Shown piece after piece: positions 1-6,300 of a stretch of DNA of 11,123 bases (positions are counted from its first letter, which is position 1; every line of letters starts with the position of its first letter). This stretch comes from Pseudomonadota bacterium. Its GTDB lineage: Bacteria; Pseudomonadota; Gammaproteobacteria; Steroidobacterales; Steroidobacteraceae. The DNA is taken from NCBI GenBank assembly GCA_018241455.1, contig JAFEDW010000047.1, positions 1 through 11,123 of the forward strand. Direction: 5' to 3'. Under the pieces are notes generated by a model. That model was given only the letters and a program-made list of their open reading frames with translations, ran no database searches and had not been told where the DNA came from. A program made the position numbers and the translations under genes.

Positions 1-386
1 CAGGTCGCGCGGCTCGGCGCGCGCCGCTCGCGCCAGGCGGCGTACAGCACGACGATGGTCGGATAGGTGAACAGGATCAGCCGCTCGAGCGCCGCCGAGA
101 TGTGCCGCAGCCCGAGGAAATCGAGGTAGCTGGAACCGTAGTAACCGAGCACGCCGAGCAGCAGCAGCGCGCGCCAGTCCCGTCGGCTGATCGGCGCGCC
201 CGCGCTGCGCGCCGCCACCCAGCCCATCAGCAGGAACAACGGCAGCGAGTACAGCATGCGCAGCGCCAGCAGCGTCTCGGGATCGACGCCGTAGCGGTAC
301 GCGGCCTTGACGAACACCGCCTTGAACGAAAAGCCGACCGCGCCGAGCAGCGCGCAGGCCAGGCCGATCGATTGCGGCCTCGCCAA
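1..386 (-). CDS. EamA/DMT-superfamily permease, N-terminal part (3' end off the left edge)
   Basis: This is the first ~128 residues of a drug/metabolite-transporter (EamA) family inner-membrane permease; the substrate is unknown. The reading starts MARPQSIGLACALLGAVGFS and continues FKAVFVKAAYRYGVDPETLL, a typical first EamA helix with the following Lys/Tyr/Gly-Val-Asp segment. Further helices lie around LRMLYSLPLFLLMGW, LLLLGVLGYYGSSYLDF and ISAALERLILFTYPTIVVLY. About four of the expected ten helices are in the window. I chose a TTG start (bases 386-384) because the frame has a TGA about ten codons upstream and no ATG or GTG before the first helix. The next ATG would delete helix 1. TTG lies one base after the TAA of the DUF2909 gene (TAAGTTG) and has no Shine-Dalgarno, so translation is probably coupled. 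Family assignment is firm; the exact start is inferred. Confidence 0.8.
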   Translation of the reverse strand, partial: MARPQSIGLACALLGAVGFSFKAVFVKAAYRYGVDPETLLALRMLYSLPLFLLMGWVAARSAGAPISRRDWRALLLLGVLGYYGSSYLDFLGLRHISAALERLILFTYPTIVVLYAAWRERRAPSRAT

Positions 387-387
387 C

Positions 388-600
388 TTAGGGACGGAGG
401 CCGTGCGGGCGAATCAGGCCGAAGCGCCACGCCAGCATCAGCAGCAGGAACAACAGCACCGACAGCGCGACGCGCACGGTCAGCGAGTGCACCAGCTTCT
501 TCGATTCGCCCCGATCGGTCGCCAAATGAAAGAGCGCCACGCCGAGGCTGATGACAATGGCCACCAGCACGACGATCACCGCCAGCCTGATCCACTCCAT
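388..600 (-). CDS. DUF2909 twin-transmembrane protein, cytochrome-oxidase-cluster associated
   Basis: This 70-residue protein has two predicted membrane helices, about residues 5-25 (IRLAVIVVLVAIVISLGVAL) and 41-62 (TVRVALSVLLFLLLMLAWRF). They are joined by a charged loop containing ATDRGESKKLVHSLTVR. That layout and the loop motif match the DUF2909 family, a small membrane protein commonly found beside cox3 and SURF1 in gammaproteobacterial aa3 oxidase loci. No biochemical function is established; an assembly role is inferred from context only. The ATG at 600 is chosen because it begins directly before helix 1 and has AAGGAG ten bases upstream (611-616 on the complementary strand). The frame stays open further upstream, but that part has no membrane or family-like sequence. 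Here the gene is divergent from SURF1 and is followed immediately by an EamA permease. Confidence 0.82.
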   Translation of the reverse strand: MEWIRLAVIVVLVAIVISLGVALFHLATDRGESKKLVHSLTVRVALSVLLFLLLMLAWRFGLIRPHGLRP

Positions 601-610
601 TCCTTGGGCG

Positions 611-616
611 CTCCTT
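611..616 (-). promoter_or_regulatory. Shine-Dalgarno AAGGAG for the DUF2909 gene
   Basis: Read on the minus strand, AAGGAG lies ten bases before the ATG at 600. A second AAGGA directly abuts the ATG, too close to serve. The site supports the 600 start over the longer open frame. Confidence 0.5.
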
Positions 617-627
617 CGCGGTGGCCG

Positions 628-646
628 CCGGAGCGGGTTGCTCCGG
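628..646. repeat. Perfect 7-bp hairpin in the divergent region
   Basis: CCGGAGC (628-634) and GCTCCGG (640-646) are exact reverse complements around the five-base loop GGGTT. If the minus-strand TATAAT at 655-660 is a -10 element, this hairpin would fall at the very 5' end of the DUF2909 transcript, upstream of its AAGGAG. It could be an mRNA-stabilising stem, an operator or a chance GC palindrome. There is no T-run on either side, so it is not an intrinsic terminator. Confidence 0.45.
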
Positions 647-654
647 AGCCTGCA

Positions 655-660
655 ATTATA
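655..660 (-). promoter_or_regulatory. Candidate -10 box TATAAT for the DUF2909/EamA pair
   Basis: The complement of 655-660 is a perfect TATAAT, in the only clearly AT-rich stretch of the 601-745 gap. It is correctly oriented to drive DUF2909, with a transcript start expected near 648. No recognisable TTGACA lies 16-18 bases upstream and there is no TG extension, so strength or activator dependence is unknown. The same AT-rich island may help a rightward promoter for SURF1, for which I see no good hexamers. The rest of 601-745 contains no gene I can support. Confidence 0.5.
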
Positions 661-745
661 GGCCCACCACCTGTACTCCGCGCCCACCCAGGCGGCACAA
701 TGCCCGCCGCTTTTCCAACGGGTGGAGTCGGCGCGCTTGCTGCGA

Positions 746-1507
746 ATGACCTTGGGCAGTCGGAGCTTCCGGGCCAGCATCGGGATGACGTTGCTGGCCC
801 TCGCCGGCGTGCTGCTGTTCGGGCAGCTCGGCCGTTGGCAGTGGCACCGCGCGGCGGAGAAACGCGCGCTCGTGGCCGCGTTCGAGGCCGGCGCGAAGGC
901 CCCGGCGACCGAGCTCGGCAGCCGAGCGCTGTCGGAGTTGCCGCGCTACGCGTTGCTGCGCCTGCGCGGCCAGTACGATGGCGCGCACCAGTTCCTGCTC
1001 GACAACATCGGCCGCGACGGCGTTGCGGGCTACGAGGTGCTGACGCCGTTCCAGCTCGAAGACGGCCGCTGCGTACTCGTGAACCGCGGCTGGCTGCCGC
1101 TGTCGAACGGGCGGCGCGAGCCGCTGCCGGATGTGAGCCTGTCGCCGTCGCCAGCGGCCGCGTTCGCGTCCCCGCAGCAGCCGGTCGAGATCACGGGTCG
1201 GATCGATGAGCTGCCCGTGACGGCCTTGAGCTTAGGGCGCGCGCCGCCGCCGGCCGGACCGGGCTGGCCCAAGCGCACCAGTTTTCCGACCGCCGCGCAG
1301 CTGGGCGCCGCGCTCGGCCGACCCGTCGAGGCGCGCGAACTGCTGCTGGCTGCGACCGAGCCGCAGGGTTACCGTCGCGACTGGCGCGCGGGCGGCAGCG
1401 GTTTCGGGCCGGAACGCCACCTGGCCTATGCGCTGCAATGGTGGGGATTCGCAGCCTTGACACTGTTCCTCTATGTCTTCATGAACCTCGAGCGACGCAA
1501 ACCATGA
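746..1507 (+). CDS. SURF1 family cytochrome c oxidase assembly protein
   Basis: This 253-residue inner-membrane protein belongs to the SURF1/Shy1 family, which assists assembly of heme-aa3 oxidase, in bacteria by binding and delivering heme a to subunit I. The sequence shows the classic hairpin layout: an N-terminal helix (about 14-28), then GRWQWHRAAEK (29-39), the matching the family's LG.WQ..R motif. The periplasmic domain contains DNIGRDGVAGYEVLTPF and VNRGWLP (113-118 for NRGWLP), and a C-terminal helix lies near residues 230-247 (WWGFAALTLFLYVFMNLE). Length is normal. I prefer the ATG at 746; a GTG at 722 in the same frame would add eight residues. Neither has a clear Shine-Dalgarno. 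The stop TGA overlaps the next gene's ATG (ATGA, 1504-1507), so it heads an operon with the SCO1-like gene, ctaA and cyoE. Confidence 0.9.
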   Translation: MTLGSRSFRASIGMTLLALAGVLLFGQLGRWQWHRAAEKRALVAAFEAGAKAPATELGSRALSELPRYALLRLRGQYDGAHQFLLDNIGRDGVAGYEVLTPFQLEDGRCVLVNRGWLPLSNGRREPLPDVSLSPSPAAAFASPQQPVEITGRIDELPVTALSLGRAPPPAGPGWPKRTSFPTAAQLGAALGRPVEARELLLAATEPQGYRRDWRAGGSGFGPERHLAYALQWWGFAALTLFLYVFMNLERRKP

Positions 1508-2148
1508 CCCAGCGAACGCAGCCCAGTCACCCCAATCGCAAACCGGTGCTGTTGCTGGTGGTGCTGTTCCTCGCGCCATTGGCGGCCGCGTTCTGGCTGT
1601 ACTACGGCTCGAGCTGGCGCCCGGCGCTGCGCACCAACCACGGTACGTTGGTCGGGCCGGTCACGTTGCCCGAGCTGGCGCTGCCGCTGGCGTCGGCCAA
1701 GGCAGCGACCACGGCGGTGCCGGCCGCGGCTTCCGGCGTGCCGGCCGCGATGGGTGCTGCGTCGGTGCTCCGGGGAAAGTGGACGCTGCTCGTCGTCGGC
1801 GCAGGTGAAGCCGGCTGCGACGTGCCCTGCCGCGGCACGCTCATCTACGCGCGCCAGACGTGGTTGTCGCTGGCGCAGCTCAGTTCGCGGGTGCAGCGCG
1901 TGCTGCTGGCCGGAGCGGGCTGCTGCGACCTGGACTACCTGCAGCGCGAACACGCCGGGCTGATCGCCCTCGATGCCAGCGGCGCGGCCGCGGCGCCGCT
2001 GCTGCGGCTGCTGCCTGAGCCGCGTGAGAACACGATCTACGTCGTCGATCCCTTGGGCAATCTGATGATGCGCTACGATGTGCGGCAGGACCCGAAGGGC
2101 CTGCGCGAAGACCTGAAGAAACTGCTCGAACTCTCGCACATCGGCTGA
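1504..2148 (+). CDS. Membrane-anchored SCO1-like/thioredoxin-fold protein of the cox assembly cluster
   Basis: This 214-residue protein resembles the uncharacterised protein usually encoded between SURF1 and ctaA in pseudomonad-type oxidase clusters. It has one N-terminal membrane anchor (residues 14-34, VLLLVVLFLAPLAAAFWLYY) and an Ala/Pro-rich linker. A periplasmic thioredoxin-like domain follows, with KWTLLVVG, the CDVPC motif (C105, C109), a GCCDLDY segment (C140, C141) and the C-terminal strand TIYVVDPLGNLMMRYD. CxxxC followed by a late strand ending in DP.G is the SCO1/SenC layout, so copper delivery or thiol reduction for the CuA site is plausible. The His that completes the SCO1 copper site is not visible before IYVVDP (RENT instead). 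The start is the ATG overlapping the SURF1 stop by four bases. Family resemblance is good; the function is inferred. Confidence 0.78.
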   Translation: MTQRTQPSHPNRKPVLLLVVLFLAPLAAAFWLYYGSSWRPALRTNHGTLVGPVTLPELALPLASAKAATTAVPAAASGVPAAMGAASVLRGKWTLLVVGAGEAGCDVPCRGTLIYARQTWLSLAQLSSRVQRVLLAGAGCCDLDYLQREHAGLIALDASGAAAAPLLRLLPEPRENTIYVVDPLGNLMMRYDVRQDPKGLREDLKKLLELSHIG

Positions 2149-2164
2149 CAAGACACCGCCCACG

Positions 2165-3130
2165 ATGCCCCGCGCCACGCTCATCCGACCGCTCGCGATC
2201 ACGGCTTTCCTGCTGTGCCTGGTGGTGGTGGTGCTCGGTGCCTACGTGCGCGGATCGGATGCGGGCCTGGGGTGCCCGGACTGGCCCGGCTGCTACGGGC
2301 ACGTGACGCCCTCCGGCGCGATCGCCGCCGCGCAGTCCGCGGGCGGCATGCTGGATGGCGCCACCGTCGATGCCGGCAAGGCCTGGAAGGAAATGGTCCA
2401 TCGATACGCTGCCGGTACATTAGGCGTATTAATCGTTGTGATTGCCGCATTAGCGATACAAACACGCACACTGAAGATCGTCTCGCTCCCCTACGCCGCG
2501 ACGCTTGTCGCGCTGGTGGTCGCGCAGGGAATGCTGGGCATGCTGACCGTGACCGAGCGGCTGCATCCGGTGATTGTCACCGCGCACTTATTGCTCGGAC
2601 TGACCACATTGTCGGTCTTGTGGTGGCTGGTGCTGACGCTCGGCCGAAGGCAGGCGAGCGCCTGGCGCGGCAGCACCGCGTTCCTCGGCTCGAGCCTCGC
2701 GCTGACGCGGCGCATCGCCCTGCTCGGGCTCGTGGCCCTGGCGCTGCAGCTCGCGCTCGGCGGCTGGACCAGCAGCCACTATGCCGCCACCGGCTGCCCC
2801 GATTTCCCGAAGTGCCAGGACAGCTGGTGGCCCGGCTTCCAGGGTACGGTGGGCATCCATTTTGCGCACCGCCTGGGCGCGCTGTTCGCGACCCTGATGC
2901 TGCTGTTGGCGGCGGGGCGCGTGCTGCGTTCGCGGAGCGATCCGTTCGCGCGCCGCGCGGCACTCGCGGTGCTGGCGGCGCTGGCGCTGCAGCTCGCGCT
3001 GGGCATCACGCTGGTCGAGCGCGCCTTCCCGCTGTGGCTCGCGACCGCGCACAGCGCCGGCGCGGCGCTGCTGCTGCTGGCCGTCGTGGCGCTGAACCGC
3101 TCGCTCCGTCCAGCCTGGAAGGTGTCGTGA
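2165..3130 (+). CDS. ctaA: Heme A synthase (CtaA/Cox15)
   Basis: This 321-residue integral membrane enzyme oxidises the C8 methyl of heme O to a formyl group, giving heme A for aa3 oxidase. The sequence shows the internally duplicated CtaA fold of eight helices. The four conserved heme-ligand histidines are at H79 (HRYAAG), H141 (AHLLLG), H235 (HFAHRLGA, preceded by H232) and H296 (TAHSAGAA). Each half has the matched loop GCPDWPGC (C37, C43) or GCPDFPKC (C211, C217), and RGSDAGLGCPDWP is diagnostic. It begins 16 bp after the SCO1-like gene with no strong Shine-Dalgarno. Its TGA is overlapped by the GTG of cyoE (GTGA, 3127-3130). Codons 85-102 are unusually AT-rich (three TTA, plus ATA, ACA, GTA, ATT), unlike the rest of the gene. 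Confidence 0.95.
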   Translation: MPRATLIRPLAITAFLLCLVVVVLGAYVRGSDAGLGCPDWPGCYGHVTPSGAIAAAQSAGGMLDGATVDAGKAWKEMVHRYAAGTLGVLIVVIAALAIQTRTLKIVSLPYAATLVALVVAQGMLGMLTVTERLHPVIVTAHLLLGLTTLSVLWWLVLTLGRRQASAWRGSTAFLGSSLALTRRIALLGLVALALQLALGGWTSSHYAATGCPDFPKCQDSWWPGFQGTVGIHFAHRLGALFATLMLLLAAGRVLRSRSDPFARRAALAVLAALALQLALGITLVERAFPLWLATAHSAGAALLLLAVVALNRSLRPAWKVS

Positions 3131-4074
3131 GCGCGCCGGCGGGAGCGGTACCGGGGGGCGGTGCCCAGGCTGCGCCGGGCGGCGTCCAGCACCTGGCCAA
3201 ACGCCAGCGGGCCGGTTGGCGCGATTACTTCGAACTGACGAAGCCGCGCGTCGTCGCGCTGATCGTGCTGACGGCCATCGTCGGCGCGCTGCTGGCGACG
3301 CCGGGCCTGCCGCCGCTCGATGCGCTGCTGTACGGCAACCTCGGCATCGCGCTGGCGGCGGCTTCGGCCGCGGCCTACAACCACGTGCTCGACCGCCGCA
3401 TCGATGCGTACATGGCGCGCACCCGCGGCCGCCCGCTGCCGGCCGGCGCGCTCACCCACCGCCAGGCGATTGCGTTCGCGACCGTGCTCGGCATCGCATC
3501 CATGCTGGTGCTGGCGCTGCTGGTCAACACGCTGACCGCGCTGCTCACCTTCTGCTCGCTGATCGGCTACGCGGTGCTGTACACCGTGTGGCTGAAGCGC
3601 GCGACGCCGCAGAACATCGTCATCGGCGGGGCCGCGGGCGCCGCGCCGCCGGTCCTGGGCTGGGTCGCGGTGACGAACACGATCCACCCGCATGCGCTGC
3701 TGCTGTTCCTGATCATCTTCGCGTGGACGCCGCCGCATTTCTGGGCGCTGGCGATCGCACGCCGCCACGACTATGCCAAGGCCGAGATCCCGATGCTGCC
3801 GGTGACGCACGGCGTCGAATTCACGCGTCTCCATGTGCTGCTGTACACGGTGATCCTCGCGCTGGTAACGCTGCTGCCCTATGTCACCGGCATGAGCGGG
3901 CTCATCTATCTGGCCGCGGCGCTGGTGCTGAACACGCGCTTCCTGGTGCACGCGGTGCGGCTGAAGATCACGCGGCGCGACGACCTGCCGATGCGCGTGT
4001 TCCGCTTCTCGATCAGCTACCTGATGTGGCTGTTCCTCGCGCTGCTCGTCGACCACTACGTGAAGATCGGCTGA
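3127..4074 (+). CDS. cyoE: Heme O synthase / protoheme IX farnesyltransferase (CyoE/CtaB)
   Basis: This 315-residue member of the UbiA prenyltransferase superfamily transfers farnesyl from farnesyl diphosphate to heme B, giving heme O, the substrate of CtaA encoded just upstream. The Mg-diphosphate motif is intact: N85 HVLDRRIDAYM with D89 and D93, then RTRGRPLP (98-105). Also visible are YTVWLKRATPQNIVIGG (from residue 152), AWTPPHFWALA (199-209) and RRHDYAKAEIPMLP (from 212), all typical of the family. Several hydrophobic helices fill the remainder. The start is a GTG that overlaps the ctaA stop by four bases. The Gly/Ala-rich stretch before WRDYFELTKPRVV (about 30 residues) is longer than a minimal CyoE, but I see no later ATG, GTG or TTG that keeps this block. 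Translation is probably coupled to ctaA. Confidence 0.95.
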   Translation: MSAPAGAVPGGGAQAAPGGVQHLAKRQRAGWRDYFELTKPRVVALIVLTAIVGALLATPGLPPLDALLYGNLGIALAAASAAAYNHVLDRRIDAYMARTRGRPLPAGALTHRQAIAFATVLGIASMLVLALLVNTLTALLTFCSLIGYAVLYTVWLKRATPQNIVIGGAAGAAPPVLGWVAVTNTIHPHALLLFLIIFAWTPPHFWALAIARRHDYAKAEIPMLPVTHGVEFTRLHVLLYTVILALVTLLPYVTGMSGLIYLAAALVLNTRFLVHAVRLKITRRDDLPMRVFRFSISYLMWLFLALLVDHYVKIG

Positions 4075-4094
4075 CCGGAATCGTGCCGCCTCCC

Positions 4095-6296
4095 ATGCGC
4101 AACTCGCGCCGCACGGCCGCCATCGCACTCGGGCTCATCGCGACTTCAGGCCCAATGTGCGGCGCGGCCGACGAGCCGGAGCCGATCCTCGGATTTTCGC
4201 CGGCGCACGCCGCCGCCGAGCATCGGCTCGAGGCGCGCTTCATGGCGCTGCCGAGCGCGCAACAGGCGCGGGCCTGGCACCGGGAATTCACGCGCCAGCC
4301 GCACCCGGCGGCATCGGCGGCGAACAACGCGCTCGCGGAGACGGTCGCGCGCGCCTGGCGGGCGCAGGGCTGGGACGAGGTGCACCTGCGCCGCTACGAC
4401 GTGCTGCATTCGAGTCCGCGCGAGGTGTCGCTCGAGATGGTCGCGCCGGTCGCCTACCGCGCCACGCTGCGTGAAGCGGGCTATGCGGCCGACGCCGACA
4501 GCCGCAATCCCGCGTTGCCAGGCGCTTACTTCGGCTATTCCGCCTCGGGCGATGTGACCGCCGGGCTCGTCTACGCGCACAACGGCAATCCGGAGGACTA
4601 CGCGCTGCTGCGGCAGCACGGCATCGACGTGCGCGGCAAGATCGTCATCGTGCGCTACGCCAACCCGTACAGCTATCGCGGCTTCAAGGCGCTGACCGCC
4701 GAGCGCGAGGGCGTCGCCGCGCTGCTGATCTACTCGGATCCGGCCGAAGACGGCTACACGCAGGGCAAGGTGTTCCCGGATGGCCCGTGGGGACCCGAGA
4801 GCCACATCCAGCACGGCGCGATCACCTACGACTACATCGTGCCGGGCGACCCCGAGACGCCGGGCTGGGCTTCGGTGCCGGGCGCCTGGCGCATCGCGCC
4901 CGCCGCGGCGCGTTCGCTCCCGAAGCTGATTTCGCTGCCGCTGTCCTGGCACGATGCCAAGCCGCTGCTCGAGCAGATGAACGGCGACGAGGTGCCGCCG
5001 GAGTGGCGCGGCGCCTTGCCGATCACCTACCGCTACACCGGCGCGGTGCGCGTGCACGTGCACGTCGACATGGATACCAGCGTCAAACCCTACACCGTGG
5101 TCGAGGCGCGCATCCGCGGGAGCGAGGCGCCCGATGAGTGGGTGCTGGTCGGCAACCATCGCGATGCCTGGGTCTACGGCGGCGTCGATCCGGTCAGTGG
5201 TACCGCCGCCATGCTCGAGCTGACGCGTTCGCTCGGCGAGTTGAAGCGCCAGGGCCACCGGCCGCGCCGTACGATCATCGCCTGCAGCTGGGACGGCGAG
5301 GAATACGCGCTCACCGGCTCGACCGAGTGGGGCGAACAGTTCGGCGATGAACTGCAGCGGAAGCTCGTCGCGTACATCAACGTCGACGAGGCCGTGGCCG
5401 GCGCCGCGACGACCGCGGGCCCGGCGGGCTTGAGCCTCGATGCGCCGTCGGTCGCCTCGCTCGCGCCGATGCTGGTCGAGGCGACGCGCGATGTGGCCTC
5501 GCCAGCCGGGGGTTCGATGTACGAGGCCTGGCAGGCCACGTGGATGCGCGATCACAAGTCGGCCGCGCCGCCCTCGCTCGATCAGCTGGTCGAGACGCGC
5601 GTCGGCAGTGGCTCGGACCACACGGTGTTCCTGAACCACCTCGGCCGCCCGGTGATCAACCTCGGCTACACCGGCGACTACGGCGTCTACCACTCGGCCT
5701 ACGACGATCACTACTGGATGGCGCACATCGGCGATCCGGATTTCGCCTACCACGTCGCGCTGACGCGCCTGTGGGGATTGACGACGCTGCGGCTCGCGGA
5801 TGCCGACCTGCTGCCCTTCGATTTCGAGTTCAATGCCGCGGCGCTGCAGGGTTTCCTGCACGAGCTGGAAGCACGCGTCCACACCGCCGCGGCGCAGGTG
5901 CCGTTCAGCACGCTGCACGATCATCTCGCCGCGTTCGGTGCGGCCGGGCGCGAGCTGCGCGAGGCGACGCAACGCGACCTCGCAGCGGGCGCGGCCGGCG
6001 CGGCGCAGCTGCGGCGGCTCAATGCGCGGCTGATGCAGGTGGAAGCCAACTGGCTCGATCCGCGCGGCATTCCGGGCCGGCCGTGGTTCCGCCACCTGCT
6101 CTACGCCGCGCGCTACACCTACGATCACCTCGAATTTCCGGGATTGACCGAAGCGGCCGAGGCCGGCGACTGGCCGGCCGCGCGGCGCGAGGCGCAGAAG
6201 CTCGATGCCGCGATCGTCCGCAACACGGAGTTCCTGCACGCGGCGCTGGCGGAATGGCAGCGCGGCGCAACCGGCGCGCGCTCGCCTTCAAGGTGA
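4095..6296 (+). CDS. Secreted M28B zinc metallopeptidase, glutamate carboxypeptidase II-like
   Basis: This 733-residue exopeptidase resembles human GCPII/NAALADase in all three parts. Order: signal peptide (about 1-24, SRRTAAIALGLIATSG, ending near CGA-AD); protease-associated domain about residues 150-240 (GIDVRGKIVIVRYANPYSYR, then ALLIYSDPAEDGY); M28 catalytic domain; C-terminal transferrin-receptor-like dimerisation domain (about 600-725). Zinc ligands and catalytic residues are present: H355 (NHRDAW), D365 (GVDPVSG), E402-E403 (WDGEEYAL), D431 (YINVDE), H533 (YHSAYDD). Their spacing (10, 37-38, 28, 102) nearly equals that of GCPII, so it should be active. The Ser-Arg-Arg at residues 4-6 leaves Tat export possible, though the motif is weak. 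ATG 4095 is chosen because it starts the signal peptide; a GTG at 4083 is an alternative. It lies 20 bp after cyoE, so cotranscription is likely. The natural substrate is unknown. Confidence 0.92.
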   Translation: MRNSRRTAAIALGLIATSGPMCGAADEPEPILGFSPAHAAAEHRLEARFMALPSAQQARAWHREFTRQPHPAASAANNALAETVARAWRAQGWDEVHLRRYDVLHSSPREVSLEMVAPVAYRATLREAGYAADADSRNPALPGAYFGYSASGDVTAGLVYAHNGNPEDYALLRQHGIDVRGKIVIVRYANPYSYRGFKALTAEREGVAALLIYSDPAEDGYTQGKVFPDGPWGPESHIQHGAITYDYIVPGDPETPGWASVPGAWRIAPAAARSLPKLISLPLSWHDAKPLLEQMNGDEVPPEWRGALPITYRYTGAVRVHVHVDMDTSVKPYTVVEARIRGSEAPDEWVLVGNHRDAWVYGGVDPVSGTAAMLELTRSLGELKRQGHRPRRTIIACSWDGEEYALTGSTEWGEQFGDELQRKLVAYINVDEAVAGAATTAGPAGLSLDAPSVASLAPMLVEATRDVASPAGGSMYEAWQATWMRDHKSAAPPSLDQLVETRVGSGSDHTVFLNHLGRPVINLGYTGDYGVYHSAYDDHYWMAHIGDPDFAYHVALTRLWGLTTLRLADADLLPFDFEFNAAALQGFLHELEARVHTAAAQVPFSTLHDHLAAFGAAGRELREATQRDLAAGAAGAAQLRRLNARLMQVEANWLDPRGIPGRPWFRHLLYAARYTYDHLEFPGLTEAAEAGDWPAARREAQKLDAAIVRNTEFLHAALAEWQRGATGARSPSR

Positions 6297-6297
6297 T
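6291..6297 (+). promoter_or_regulatory. Shine-Dalgarno AGGTGAT of the FMN reductase gene
   Basis: AGGTGAT matches the 3' part of the full anti-16S consensus (GGAGGTGAT) and lies three bases before the ATG at 6301. It overlaps the stop codon of the upstream peptidase (TGA 6294-6296). It is one of the few good ribosome-binding sites in the operon and fixes the start of the reductase. Confidence 0.5.
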
Positions 6298-6300
6298 GCC

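Noticed and set aside
691..714. Terminator-like hairpin on the plus strand (GGCGG/CCGCC followed by GC and TTTT)
   Set aside because: The stem has a bulge, the T-run is only four, and no rightward gene precedes it. Possible attenuation of SURF1 cannot be argued from this alone.
102..1209. Plus-strand open frames over the left-edge genes and SURF1
   Set aside because: They are Gln/Arg/Ala-rich shadows of the minus-strand EamA and DUF2909 genes and of SURF1 in another frame.
2215..3126. Plus-strand open frame that would extend cyoE by about 300 residues
   Set aside because: It lies in another frame over ctaA, whose histidines and Cys loops are intact. The extension is Arg/Ala-rich noise and the GTG at 3127 is a sound start.
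3216..4094. Plus-strand open frame that would extend the M28 peptidase upstream over cyoE
   Set aside because: The signal peptide begins at 4095, and the upstream part is an out-of-frame shadow of cyoE.
4146..6239. Open frame of nearly 700 codons on the minus strand opposite the M28 peptidase
   Set aside because: It is antisense to a gene with a complete zinc site and normal domains. Its translation is Arg/Ala/Gly-rich low-complexity sequence, as expected from the third-position GC bias of the real gene.
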